A stretch of 64,000 nt of DNA from Rhabdophis nuchalis (lineage: Eukaryota > Chordata > Lepidosauria > Squamata > Natricidae). Position 1 is the first letter of the stretch. Every line of letters starts with the position of its first letter. The stretch covers positions 63,924,605 to 63,988,604 of the forward strand of contig CM077643.1 in the NCBI GenBank assembly GCA_039707465.1, in the 5' to 3' direction. A program made the translations under genes and the position numbers. Shown here piece by piece: positions 36,906 to 49,133 of this stretch. Under the pieces are notes generated by a model. That model was given only the letters and a program-made list of their open reading frames with translations, did no database searches and was not told the DNA's origin.

Positions 36906-37019
36906 CAGGGGTCTCCAACCTTTGCAACTTTAAGTCTGAAGGATTTCAGCTCCCAGAATCCCAGAAGTCTGGGAGCTGAAGTCCTTCAGACTTAAAGTTG
37001 CAAAGGTTGGAGACCCCTG
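36906..37019. mobile_element. Hairpin hAT MITE, intact
   Basis: Ends CAGGGGTCTCCAACC and GGTTGGAGACCCCTG. The two arms pair almost throughout 114 bp. Duplication cgatataa / ccatataa (36898-36905, 37020-37027). It is the uninterrupted relative of 17532-18024. Confidence 0.88.
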
Positions 37020-37701
37020 CCATATAAGATGGGCAGTTATGAAAAAAAAGGAGAGCAATATTCTTGAAAACTACCCCTCAGTGTTAATACAGGATAAGAA
37101 ATTGAGTAGGTACAACTGCCTATCTAGGCACAATCTTGTGTATTATGACAGAAAGGACATAGGCTATTTGATCATAATCTCTTTCAGATGGTGAAATGTA
37201 TTGTTTTCCCATTTCAATCATAATAACTCTGCCGTTCCACTTTTATTCATCTTTTTTTTTTTTGCTGATGGATAAACTTCCACCCAATGGAAACAGTGAG
37301 CTGGTCAGATGCACCAAGATGATCAACCTACCACAATCTGGAAACAGTTCCTATTATTACTACTACATGCCATTTTAGCCAATACTCTAGTTCAGTACCT
37401 GGTTTTAAGTATTGGTCCACCAAATACCAGTGTTACTAACTGGTCCATAAATAGAGCACAAAAGCAAATCCTTTTCTTTAGTGTAGGACTCCAGCATTTG
37501 AGATGAAGCAATATACTACCTCTGAACCTTCAACATCCATTTAGCTATCATGGCTAAATAACTTCTGATAGTGTTATCTTCTCTGAATTTGTTTAATATA
37601 ATTTTAAAATCACTTTGCTTAAAAACACCAAGGAAGAATCTCTTCCTCTCTCAAAAGACGGCACTCCTGAGAAGATATACCTCAGTGCTACATGAGGTAA
37701 A

Positions 37702-38085
37702 ACAGAATAACAGAGTTGGAAGGGATCTTGGTGGTCTATTAGTCCAACCGCCTACTCAAGCAGGAGACCCTATATCATTCCAGACAAGTGACTGTCCAGT
37801 CTCTTCTTAAAACCCTCCACTGATGGAGCACCCACAGCAACTTCTGAAGGCAATGAGTTCCACTGGTTCTTAATTGTTCTTAGTGTTAGGAAATTTCTAG
37901 GTTGCTTCTCTCCTTGATGAATTTCCAACCATTGCTTCTCATTTTGCCTTCTGGTGCTTTGCAGAATAGCTTGACTCCCGCTTCTTTGTGGCAACCCTCA
38001 AATATTGGAACAATGCTATCACGCTTCTCCTAGTCTTTCTTTTCACTAGACTAGATAAACCCAATTCCTGCAACCTTTCAAGCCC
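37702..38085 (-). mobile_element. CR1 (L3, snake-type) 3' copy
   Basis: Minus-strand NFLTLRTIKNQWNSLPSEVA and VEGFKKRLDSHLSG, with the acagaataacagagttggaa end on the plus strand. A few residues are lost relative to 24205. Confidence 0.82.
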
Positions 38086-38214
38086 CAGAATCTGAAGTTC
38101 ATCGCAAATGTATATGCAGTCAAATATACTGTAAATATATGTACTGAAACAGATCACAGTGAGTATAATGTGCATAAATATTGGAATGTGTTTCAAGAAG
38201 GGAGATAAACTTAC

Positions 38215-38329
38215 AAGATTTTTCTTCTTTTATCTTGTATTCTAGAATGTCACACCCCTCTTTCTGGGCTGGAAAATGAACTAACAGGAATAGATTTTTC
38301 AGGGTCTCATCTTTTCGAACCATAAATAT
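38215..38329 (-). CDS. RIN3: RIN3 exon: central SH2 domain with FLVR-type arginine
   Basis: This exon of 115 bp (38 codons plus one base) reads IFMVRKDETLKNLFL then VHFPAQKEGCDILEY and IKEEKS. It matches the RIN3 SH2 core. The arginine of FMVR is the expected phosphotyrosine-binding residue. The acceptor is tttag at 38330-31 and the donor is gtaagt from 38214 leftwards. The trailing T joins TA at the start of the exon at 26736 to make a leucine codon, as expected for the SILYLEG-like segment of the family. A CR1 (L3-type) copy lies just outside the donor in the next intron. No frameshift is seen. Confidence 0.92.
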
Positions 38330-39393
38330 CTAAACAGAGGAAAAAGGGTAAATGAGAATATAAAATATTTTGTCATTTAACAATATCATATTTGAACTGT
38401 AAAATGAACTCATAATTTTATTACATCCTTATCAAAATTACAGTTTGACATATTGTTCTTATGATCAGTTTAATACTGGAAGATATTTTTTTGGATTGTT
38501 TTTAAATAAAAGTTTGGTGTGTAGTTTTAATATTTAAAGCATAACTTGAACCCCATGAATTCCTTACTTTCTTTCTCCTTGAAGAAGGTTGAAGGAGAAA
38601 AGCTGATGTGCTTCTACTGGGAACTTATAACATTATTACAGATTCTTATCATTTTGAATCAGATAAACTGAATGTATAAATGTGCAGGTATGCATGGTAA
38701 GGAGATAGAAGTGAATTTCTGTATTCTTGTTATTGTATTCTGATTATGTCAATCACTGCTCAGAATCATTATAAATTTGGGTGCCTTGTAAAAGAAGCAC
38801 TCCTAGTTGATGGGATATAGGCAGCAGTATCTTACAGGCATATAACTAAAGTTCCTCGTTTGCATATCATAACATAAGCATGCTTGGAATAGAATTCAGT
38901 TTTGGTTGCACTTATGGACTTTATGCTTTGGCCAAATGTGCCCACATTCACCAGTTCTGTGATCAGGTGTAGCACAGAATGCTGCATGTGGGACCACTAT
39001 AACTAGTAAGTTAGTCTATTTCTTCTCCGACTTGTAAAAAATCTTTATCTGAAAGCTTCAGTAGAAGAAATCCATAATGTCAGATAGAGGTCAACATACA
39101 TGGGCCAATCTGGTGACGATATGCAAGATTGCAACTCGGTATTTAAGAAGAGTAAATGATAAATAATATGACTTAATAAATGAAGTGAAATGGGCTAAAG
39201 CCAAGAAGGCTAGAATCAAAGCCATTGTGTAAACGTGAAGCAGATGTTTCTGATTCTGAAGGCTAGAGGAAAAAATGACCCAAAGTCAATTGACTCGAAA
39301 GGTCTAGGAGTTAAACCCTTGAAATGAAACTTGCATGAGAATAAATGAAATGGTTAGCAAAAGGTCCAGCATTGTAGAATGAAGCAAGACAAG

Positions 39394-40500
39394 CAGTGAT
39401 GGGATTCAAATAATTTAACAACCGGTTTTCTGCCCTAATGACCAGCTGGGTAGGCATGGCTGGGTGGTCATGTGACTGTGTGGGTGTGGCCAACTTGACA
39501 TCACTCACATCGAGGGGCGCTTCTCCTCGCCTGGACTCTCGTGACCGTGAGGATGCTGAAACGGTCGTAAGTGTGAAAAATGGTCATACGTCATTTTTTC
39601 AGTGCCATTGTAAATTTGTTTAATTATTTTTTTAAATTTTATTTATTTATTAAATTTTTATTTATTTACAAACATGTGAAATACACACACACAAAACTTA
39701 GACGTACACCACATTTACACAATACAATACGAACAGGAGCTTCCTGTTCTTTCTGATAGCAATTGCCAATCGATATTATCTATATTATTTCCCCTTCTAT
39801 TATATTTCACCATTCTTAACCCTCTTATTTTACTCATCTGTTTGGTATATTGGCTGATTACCTCTTGTAAATTTAAACCACTTGGATACATATATATGTG
39901 TTAATTCTCCTTAGCTACTATTTTTGGGCTTTATTGGCTTCCTTCATTGATCCTTGTTTCTTTCCTCCATCCACCTATACCATTTTTCCCATATCTGGTA
40001 GTATTCTGTTTCTTCTTTTCCCTGGATTTCTTTTGTTAAGTTGTCCATTTCAGTATAATCCAGAACCTTTCTTATTATTTCATCTTCGCTTGGAATTAAT
40101 TTGTTTTTCCATTTCTGGGCAAAGGCAATCCTTGCCGCCGTAATTATATGTAATATTAAATACTGGATTTCTTTTTTGTATTTCGCAGTCATTATTCCTA
40201 ATAAAAAAACTTCAGGTTTTGTAACTTTGAATGGTCACTAAATGAACTGTTGTAAGTCAAGGAATACCTGTACAAAAATACAAAAAGCTTCTTTGCTTGC
40301 AAAAAGCTGTCCTAAATACCAATCATTAGATTAGAAATACCTGCAACCCAGAGTTACAAATCAGGCAGGGTGCCAGAGCACCTTGAGGTATTAAAAGTTA
40401 AAATGCAATGATTTATTCCAACAATTGGTTCTCTGAACTGCTTAGAAAGTTAAAAACCGGTTCTAGTGAATAGATGCGAACCAGCTGAATCCTACCACTG
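39394..40500 (+). mobile_element. Longer hAT family A element interrupted by L1
   Basis: Left end CAGTGATGGGATTCAAATAA, right end GAATCCTACCACTG. Duplication aagacaag / aagataaa (6 of 8; 39386-39393, 40501-40508). Without the L1 insert it is about 500 bp, longer than most family A copies. No transposase frame. Confidence 0.75.
39619..40218 (-). mobile_element. 5'-truncated L1 LINE inserted in hAT
   Basis: The minus-strand frame 40192-39944 gives ILHIITAARIAFAQKWKNK and EMDNLTKEIQGKEET, the C-terminal end of L1 ORF2, followed by an AT-rich 3' UTR. It is flanked by ttgtaaatttg / ttgtaactttg (39608-39618, 40219-40229), the target-site duplication. The host repeat reads through when the insert is removed. 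Confidence 0.82.
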
Positions 40501-40539
40501 AAGATAAAGGTTTCTTTATGGTTGTCGTTAAGGAATGTA

Positions 40540-40978
40540 TGAAGTGATGTAAAAGGTGTCCTGATTGGAGATATGAATTATATGTACTTTTCCTTGTAGA
40601 TGAGATCATGCTGTTTGCAAGAACCCAAATTATTTACTGCTAATGCTAGGTAGAATGATAAAACAAGAAATATGGATAATATGAAAATTCATAAAGATCA
40701 AAGTAGCTGCATTGAACAGGTTAAATGGAGAGAATTATAGAAAGTTACACAGAAGTAATGAAAAACAAGAACAAATAGATGAATTTATGATACTTGAAAA
40801 AATGTATACTAAAGATGAGAAAGTAGATGCAGAAATTTTAAGATGCACAAATACTTTTGGAAAGGCAAAGCATACCATATGTGTGTGTATGTATGTATGT
40901 ATGTATGTATGTATGTATGTATGTATGTATGTATGTATATAATGAGGAATATAACATTGTTGAAAAACAAAAAGATAT

Positions 40979-41009
<31 letters not shown>

Positions 41010-41450
41010 AGGATATATCCACATGGAAGTCTGAGTATATCAAAAGAAATAGTTGAATGAAAATTGGAACATAAATGTAAGTTGAATCAATGTGTGGTAA
41101 TACAATAAGAGATTGGGTGAATGGATTCTAAATGGATGGATTCTGAATGAACATGGATTGAACACTAATGTGAGGGAGAAATGGGGAAGAAAGATGTTCA
41201 GGTGGCTTTCTCACATAGAGTGAATGATAGAATTGCCAAAACAGGGAATAAGGAGCGAATGGGCTGAGAAGAACAGGAAAGTCAAGGGAATTGTGGTTGG
41301 ATAAAGTTAATGAAATGAAACAGATGAGAATGTTGAAGAACAAAAGGCAATGTATATAAACCTATTGAACGTGGGAGAAGCAAAGTGCTTTACCCAGGAT
41401 TGCTCTGTTTCTTCACTTTGCAAAACTTTCCTTGAAAAGAGGCCGTATAA
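40540..41450 (+). pseudogene. Fossil non-LTR retrotransposon C-terminal region
   Basis: Broken translation gives EQIDEFMILEKMYTKDEKVD with AEILRCTNT (compare the family pattern VxEFVYLGxxxTxDG..xxEIxRR), then REKWGRKMFRWLSHIE and a NEHAFD-like end. The order matches the region after the RT domain. Interrupted by (TATG)n and (TC)n(TG)n tracts. No intact frame. Confidence 0.55.
40884..41011. repeat. (TATG)n and (TC)n(TG)n microsatellites
   Basis: About 13 TATG units (40886-40938), then CTCTCTCTCTC and GTGTGTGTGTG at 40980-41010. Confidence 0.95.
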
Positions 41451-41498
41451 TGAGCATGCATTTGACTGAGGGCTTGATTGTTGAATTTATAGCCACAT

Positions 41499-41776
41499 CA
41501 GTGGTGGGTTCATAATCCGTTTACTACTGGTTCGATGAGCTCATGCTTCGCATGCGCAATTGAACATGCCCAATTGAACGCAATTGAACAAAAATTACTA
41601 AGAAAAAAAGGAAAACAGTTGAGGAGCGGCGTGTCAACCTGCTGCCCCAGTTCAGCTGGGTTTCGGAAGCTGGAATAAAGGTAAGTATAACCAGGGGTGG
41701 GTGGGCGGGCCCACTTTTTAAAAGAACTGGTTTGCTCTCTGTTTGAAGGCAGCACTACTGATAGGAGCCCACCACT
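41499..41776 (+). mobile_element. Non-autonomous hAT element (family A)
   Basis: Ends CAGTGGTGGGTTCAT and AGGAGCCCACCACTG. Duplication agccacat / agtcacac (6 of 8). Confidence 0.75.
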
Positions 41777-41784
41777 GAGTCACA

Positions 41785-44700
41785 CATTCCTTATGTATAT
41801 GCATTCCTTAAGCACTAGGTCACTGTATTGCTACTGTGGCTGTACTATACTGATCCAGTAAAATGAATACAGATTCCCAGCTTCTGCCATAGGTTAAGTT
41901 TAACTGGAAATTCCTTTAGCCTCATAACAATCTGCAACCCATTCTGGATTCTAACATGCCTGCTCCTAATGGTTTCTTCATGCCAAATGGATCAGAAACA
42001 ATCCCTCTATGGGAGCATGGTTTTCCTCTAGCTCCTCTCTCTTAACAAATATCAGAACTGTTACATAGATGAATGATCTCACTTTGTTGTCACAGTTCTG
42101 CATTAATCCAGTTTGGAGGAGATTCTTAATGGATCAGACATCTCCACCTTCTTAATACAGATGGAAAAGAGGATCTACTCTTTTCTTCCTTTCCTGACTC
42201 ATAGCTCTAAGAGTCTATTGCTTCTCAGTCATTAGTTAACTTGCTTTGACCTGGAAATAATATTGTCCAAAATGTGATCACAAATAGGAAATAGGAAAAG
42301 CTTGGAAGTATTGAAAGCTGCTTTGTTTTCCCACATAAATTTCAAGGTTGCAATCATTTATTGCAAATTTTGCTTAGGACTCCTGGAAAATGAGTTATGA
42401 ATTAACATAAACAAACAAACAAATATTTTTTTAAAAATTAATATGCCTTTTCTTGAAAATTTAATTTCCCTAACAAGGGTTTAAATGCTTCTTTTACTGC
42501 CCCTATATTCCCTACAAATGTTCCCCCATCACTAATTTTTTGATAAGGTTTGCTTAATAGATAATAACCACTTTGGCCCTTTCTGTAGGCATCTAATTAA
42601 ACCCTGAGCTCTAATTATGATGAATTATGTTAGCCCTTAAAATAGAAAATGAGGACCTTATTTATTTATTGTTCCCCACATTTATTTGTTATCCACATTT
42701 ATTTTTATAGATGACTCAAGATGGCAAGCGCATCTAATACCCCTTCCTCTTCCTATCTGACCCACGGCAACCATAAACCTCTGATTTTGGATTGGACTGA
42801 GAAAGAGTAACTGGTCCATAGTCACCCAGACGGCTTGCATGCTTAAGGTGGGATGAGAAGACTTATAGCTGACATTTTGCCTTGGGCCAAATAGAATGTC
42901 AAGAGCTTTAAAAATGGACTAATTATAGACTAATTATAGACTGCTGCTTTTATTACAAAAAATGGGAAAGGTAAAGCTAGCAATGCTAATGATGCAGTAA
43001 TATGCAATAGCATGTAATGAGTAATAGCAAAAAATAATTTACTGATAAAAGGAAATGAAAGAAACTTATCTAATAGATGGCAAGGCAGAATTATCACCTA
43101 CTGGGGTATTTTCATGGAGGTAAATTTTCACACATTTCTGAATCTATTGAAATCAAACCCACAAGTTTCCAGAGAACAATGTTTCCACTCTATCCACTCA
43201 TTATAATGATAAGAAAAACTTCCATATAATTATAACTATGGGTTTATCCACAGCTAAAGTAAGATTATTTGCTGTGTTAAGGAATGGACATATCAGTGCT
43301 TTCCTGATGTTGTGGTTCTTAAAACATGCTTCATTATTGTTGTCATGCTGTTGTCAAGAGATGTTGTCTTCAGTCCTGCACCAAATTCTGAAGCCTAGCA
43401 CAGCAGTATCAGATAAAGCAAGGGGCAAAACCTAAGTGTTTGTGGATGCACATGTTTGCTCCAATGTCAAGATCATGAAACAGCCTTAGAAAGCTTTCTA
43501 TCTTGCTTTCTCAAAAAGCACCCTGTGAAACCTCAGCCACATCATATTTTCAGTCAGAGGCACCTGCAGGATTTATCACTTCATCAAAATGACTAAAGCA
43601 GCACACAAACCCTGCCCCTTTTTACATGGAGGTGACATGGTACACTTACACAAGAAGATGCACTTACAAATGAAGAGCTGCAATCAGTTTTCATCTGCTT
43701 TCCAGTTCTTACCAACTCCCTCTGTGAATGTCATTGCCTTCAACACGATTCTGAAGATGAGCAATAGATTCTTAAGGCATAACTCTTAAGACCTAGGTGC
43801 TATGGGAAATACAGAAGGTTCCAGCACCTGAAAACTATATCTTCAATCACAAAGAAAGTCATGCCATAGATTTGCATCTTTCCCCCCCATCAACCCCTAG
43901 CCTACAGTTTAATTTTTGTTTTGTTTTATTCTACTGCAGAATATATCAGTGGCTTCAATCAGGTGTCTATCAAGATCCCAACATTTCTTTCAGGGGCACT
44001 GAAAACCCATTCAAAGTACATTATTTAATATATGGAATCTTCCTCGTGTAACCCATTTACCTACAGTTCCTTCTAGAATTTTGTAAAAGAAATACGTGCC
44101 TTGCACTTCATTACTAGCATCTGAAAATTAGACTACTTTCCTATTCCCTGTGATCCAGTTCATTTGAGACTAGCATAAATAACTTGGTTGAGATACAAAA
44201 GCTGCCTCCATTGTAATTATCCATTCTGCTTTTTAGCCCTTTCATATTCTCTACCAAGGCCTGTCTTTTGTAAAGAGCTGTCTCTAGAGTGGGGAGAAGA
44301 TTTTTTGGAAGTTAGAATGACACAAGAAAGGAAGCAGAAGTGTGCTAGAGGGAATGGCTGCTAAGGACAGAGCCACTTGGACTGAGCAGCAAAACAAATG
44401 CAAATGGAGCTGGGTTTGGAACAAAATAGAGATGAGGTATATAAGGGAATAATGAGATAAAAGGCTCTCTGTGGAAAGGATTGGTGCAAAAATAAATATG
44501 CCCACCAGCTTTCCCCAATCTGTTGGCCTCCAGATAGTGAAGTTGGGAATTCTGGGACAACTGAATTGGGAAGGCTGATAAGCACCAAATAAGAATATAT
44601 GTGTTAGCAATCTGCTGTGGTATGTATTTGTTTCCTTTATTCAAAGATAGCAGCTGGTACTACAAAGGAATAATAAAAGATGAGAGATTTGGTAAATGGG

Positions 44701-45766
44701 AGTTGAAGTGTAATTTTGTATTGCAGATTTGAGTTATTTACAAGCAACACATGTCGAATATCAATGAGCAACAGCCTTTGTCTTTTTTTTCAATCATGTA
44801 ACAGTTATAAAGCATTTTATGGTCAACACAATTGCTACACAAAGTAACTGTGGAAATAAATCCAAGGTGTATTACTCTTTTCATCCCGGAAAACTGAAGC
44901 AGAGCAAAAGATAGAACAAAATCTCCCAACAGATCTCAGTAAAATTTTGCTAGATTTCCATACATGCATATGCATCATGCAATACATTTTTTGGGATAAG
45001 CTACATTATATAAAGTAAAGGAAAAATGAGGAATAGTAAGCCAGAGAAATTAAAGTTAGGAGAGAAGAGAAAGACTCGGTCCTCATTGATCATTCATGAC
45101 CAAAGCACACCAACATACTTTTGTACTCAACTTTTGTATTCAATCCACATTCATTCATCCAATTTCAATTCTTTTATTATCAATAATTAAAAGCTCCCCG
45201 TCCCTGAACAAAATATGATTGTTATAATGAGAAAAATTCAATCCTTTTGTGCCAAACAGAATAAATTTTTGGGCTAAGCATGTATTCAGAAGCGGATACT
45301 AGTTTCTGAAATGTTTTGCACACTGTCTTGGGGGAAAAAATGTTTGGAAAAAGCTGCATATGAATTTTTAAACAAATCAAATGAATAAATCATATGCTGT
45401 ATCTGGCTTGGAATAGCCCACCTGGAGAGGCTAGTAAACAACAACAACCTGTCATTCCTGGCGCCTGCCACTTCCATACTATCCTGCCTTCCCCGACTTG
45501 ATGCTTCTAGATGAGACAGTCCATGTTGGTTGGGAATTCTGATGAGGGACAAGCTGATTAAGGCTGGTCTGTACTACTTATGCCTGCAGTGCTACCTCAC
45601 AATCAGTCCTATGAACATTTGAGGAAGTGACAGCTCTATAGTGGGGAAACAAACCAATCGATCAAATGCAGATTAGCTGAAAGAGCTGATTCAGGATCAG
45701 ATCGAGGTTTGAGAAAGAATATTTAGTCCCTGAAGAACTGGGTTATTTGAAGAAGCATAACTGTAC
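41785..45766. other. RIN3 intron, nothing recognised
   Basis: The largest repeat-poor stretch of the window. Short open frames (43238-43435, 44284-44610 minus) have no recognised motif. Confidence 0.5.
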
Positions 45767-45956
45767 CCCCGATGGTTCCTTGCAGAGTATGTCAGAAGCC
45801 TTTTCCAGACTGATGCCAAACTGGAGCCAAACAGGGCAGGTTTTGATGAGTTTCTCAAGAATGCTGTTCTTCTGCAGGTGAAAACAATTCCTCAGAGCAA
45901 TAGGGTGACTTGATGAACCTTTATCTTCCTCCTCCTCTCCAGTCTCTGTAGCAGGC
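45767..45956 (-). CDS. RIN3: RIN3 exon: N-terminal part of SH2 domain
   Basis: This coding exon holds the start of the SH2 domain of Ras and Rab interactor 3, a cytoplasmic/endosomal adaptor and RAB5-family exchange factor. Transcribed leftwards, it follows an acceptor (ctccag) at 45957 and ends at a donor (gtacag) starting at 45766. It contributes one base plus 63 codons. An acidic run (GEEEED) is followed by SILEKLIKTCPVWLQ, which matches the RIN-family SH2 entry helix. The end phase is 0, and the next exon at 38329 continues as IFMVRKD, giving the FLVR-type phosphotyrosine pocket. The preceding exon must end with two bases of a codon and was not found. Identity is firm; the 5' limit is inferred from the splice consensus. 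Confidence 0.88.
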
Positions 45957-46326
45957 CTGGAGAAATAAAACAAATCCCAATCAGATTGATAACGGCAGTT
46001 TGCCTTTAAGAAAAATGTTATATGTTTCTCTATGTGAGTGTTTTACGCAGATGTAAATGAACTTGCAGTGATTCAACTGGGATTAACTTCAAATATTTGG
46101 AATTTATGTTCTTTAAGTACATAACTGAATCAGTGCAGAAGTTAATGGCTGTAGGATTAGTATAATTTAAATCTACATTAGTCTCTACACATTCAAATGC
46201 AAGCGTGTGGGATCATGGAGGAGGAAAGGTTTTAAAAGTGAAAATAGTATAAAGAATTCACAAATTATTCTGGGAAGCTTGGTGAGGTGTTTCTAAGACT
46301 TTGCAAAATGTATATATCTTCTATCT

Positions 46327-46565
46327 CAGTGGTCCCCAACCTTTCTGGCTTTGTGGACTGGCAACGTTGGTGGTGAAGGGGGGGGGAGGGGGGATGGTTC
46401 CACGTAAGCAGCGGGTGAGCATACTCATGTGTGCAGCTCCATTTGCATAAGCGGTGGATGACAGGCGAGTGCCCACCACTCGTGCAAGTGGAATTTTGCT
46501 CACTCGCCCGCTGCTTGTGTGGCTGAGTTCTGAACAGGCTGCAGTCCGGGAATTGGAAATGCCTG
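46327..46565 (+). mobile_element. Non-autonomous hAT element (family B)
   Basis: Left end CAGTGGTCCCCAACC, decayed right end GGAATTGGAAATGCCTG. Duplication ttctatct / ttctatgt (46319-46326, 46566-46573). Poly-G run at 46379-46395. Confidence 0.75.
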
Positions 46566-46584
46566 TTCTATGTAATCTCAAGAT

Positions 46585-46883
46585 CAGAGGTGGTATTCAG
46601 CCAGTTCTGACAGGTTCTGGAGAACCGGTAGGAGAAATCTTGAGTAGTTCAGAGAACTGGCAAATAGGCTGCCCCTGCCCCTGCTGCCTCCCAGCTGATC
46701 TTCTTGTGTTGCCCTGAACAGGAGAATGGAGCTGGAAAGCAGGTTAGTGGGGTGGGGAGGGAATGGGGATTTTGCAGTATCCTTCCCCTGCCATGCCCAC
46801 CAAGCCACGCCCACCAAGCCACATCACACCCACCAAGCCGCACCCACAGAAATGGTAATAATTTTTTTTGAATCCCACCACTA
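46585..46883 (+). mobile_element. Non-autonomous hAT element (family A)
   Basis: Ends CAGAGGTGGTATTCAG and TGAATCCCACCACTA. Perfect 8-bp duplication ctcaagat (46577-46584, 46884-46891). Close relative of 1860-2196 and only 19 bp from another hAT element. Confidence 0.92.
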
Positions 46884-47504
46884 CTCAAGATCAATGAAAA
46901 TCATTAACAACAACATATCTAAAAATAACCTACTACTTCTAAATCGGAAGTGTAGAGCACATTCCCACCAGAACACTCCAAATCTTGTTGTATTACAAGT
47001 TTACAAGTTTGTCAGTTATCTGTTTTGTTTACTCAAACACCCATCGGTTTGTTGCAATAGGTTCTCTGCTGCAAGCAAAGCAGTTTGCTGCTTCCACTTT
47101 CATGTCAAATTGCATTTCAAGACGATTATCACAGAGGGCAGGTTACAGCAGGCCAGACCTTAAGCAAAGGAAAGTGTTAGTGAGTCCCCATAGTGACTCT
47201 GCAAGAGGATCATTAGCAAGTTAAAAATACTTAAGATTGTTTTCTTTCTAAAGTTAGAATTGTTCACAGATGCAGAGCAGGTGGAACGGCATTTGCAGAG
47301 AGTGATATTTTAAACTCCCCCTATTATTGCAAGAAAAGCCACATTGTGGTACCAGTAAACTATGATGCCAAACTTATTGGAGGAAAGAAGAGATTTGGAA
47401 CTGAAAGATAATGAGGGAGGATCTCAAAGGATGGTCAGCATTCTGCTTTATGATGGACAGTCCAGTATTTCAAGAACCAAACTAGATGACAGAATTTAAC
47501 ACTG

Positions 47505-47985
47505 GCTGATCTCAATACATCCCTGCGGCCGATCCGCTCCCACAGAGAGGGACTTCTCCGGGTGCCGTCCACTAGGCAATGCCAGCGGGCGACGCCCAGG
47601 GGAAGGGCCTTCTCTGTGGTGGGCCCAACCCTCTGGAACGACCTACCCCCCGACCTCAGAACAACCACGGACCTCCGCACCTTCCGCCAGAAATTAAACA
47701 CACTCCTGTTTCATCAGGCCGGCTTGGCCTAAGTTATTTACTTAGCCTACAGTCTGTACAATAAATTGTTTTAATTGGGTTTTAAATGGGATTATGTTTT
47801 AACCTTTTAAATTTTAGCACAGGGATAACTTATTTAATCTGGTTTTAATTATTTATATTGTGATACTGTGTGTTTTAACTTCCTGTGCACCGCCCCGGGT
47901 CCCTTCGGGGAGAGGGTGCGGTTATATAAATCCGATAAATAAATAAATAAATAAGCAAACAAACAAACAAATAAATAAATAAATA
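47505..47985 (+). mobile_element. 5'-truncated CR1 LINE
   Basis: ORF2 C-terminus in pieces (cacagagagggacttctccg block), 3' UTR with cttcctgtgcaccgccccgg and a long (AAAT)/(AAAC)n tail at 47935-47987. Confidence 0.85.
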
Positions 47986-48876
47986 AATGCAGCTAAGAAA
48001 GTTTGGAGTTGGTCAGTACCTGCACAGGGAGCCATTCTATTTGTGGCCAAGGAACCTACACTGATATGGCCATATGGTCAACAGAAATCAAGCTTGACTC
48101 AAATAAGCTGTTTTACAAATTGTAAGGAAACCATCTATAGGGACACTGTCAGGCATGCCTCCTTCAATATCCAAAAAAGAAAAACCTCTCCTCCATTTGA
48201 ACAGAGATAAAGTACTTTTACTAGATACGAATTGAAAGCAGCGAAAAGGAAAGCAAGATCTGAGCCAAAAAGGCATGAACATGTACATATCAAACGTTTA
48301 CCCAGCACCTTCCGCCCAGTTACCCCAACCCAATGTCCAGTCTGCAACTCCCTAAGGTGTCATGTGGGATGCATCTTCAAAAAGCCTCAAATTGGTATGC
48401 GAGATGGTTGGCCTTGACCAAGTCCAAACCCAGGCCATCAGCATGCGCAGAAGATGGTGAGAACGAAATCCCCTTCTTCATACTCCTCCACCACCAGTAA
48501 TTTCCCCCTCCCAAATATCTCAAGCTCCCTCCCTCCCCGTTTCTATGGCAGCTGATAGCAAGCAAGGAAAGTAGAGGCTGACAGACGCAGTGGCTCAGTG
48601 GCTAAGACACTGAGCTTGTCAATCAGAAAGGTCGGCAGTTCGGTGGTTCAAATCTCTAGTGCCCTGTAACAGAGTGAGCTCCCATTACTTGTCCCAGCTT
48701 CTGCCAACCTAGCAGTTCGAAAGCATGTAAAATGCAAGTAGAAAAATAGGAACCACCTTTGGTGGGAAGGTAACAGTGATCCGTGTGCCTTTGGCATTTA
48801 GTCATGCCGGCCACATGACCATGAAGAATGTCTTCGGGCAGCCCTGGCTCTTCGGCTTTTTTTATATTGAAAAAGT

Positions 48877-48882
48877 TTTATT
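48877..48882 (-). promoter_or_regulatory. Polyadenylation signal of the L1-type element
   Basis: AATAAA on the minus strand about 18 bp before the insert's 3' edge, where a transcript of the element would end. Confidence 0.7.
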
Positions 48883-49133
48883 GAGTTTACATTTTTTGTG
48901 GGGTAGGGTAAGGGATACATAGAAATTTTGAGAGTGGTCACGTCAAAGTCGTCGCCTCCTCCGGTACCTCAAGTTACATTATTAAAAAGAAAGAAAAGAA
49001 ACATTTCACATAACACTACAAGCTGGGAGCAAGTACATATTCCTAAATTTTTCAGTTATATACTGTCAGTCAATTACAAAAATCCAGATTACAAATATCA
49101 TACAATATTACTCAAAAAAAAACCAGGACAAAG

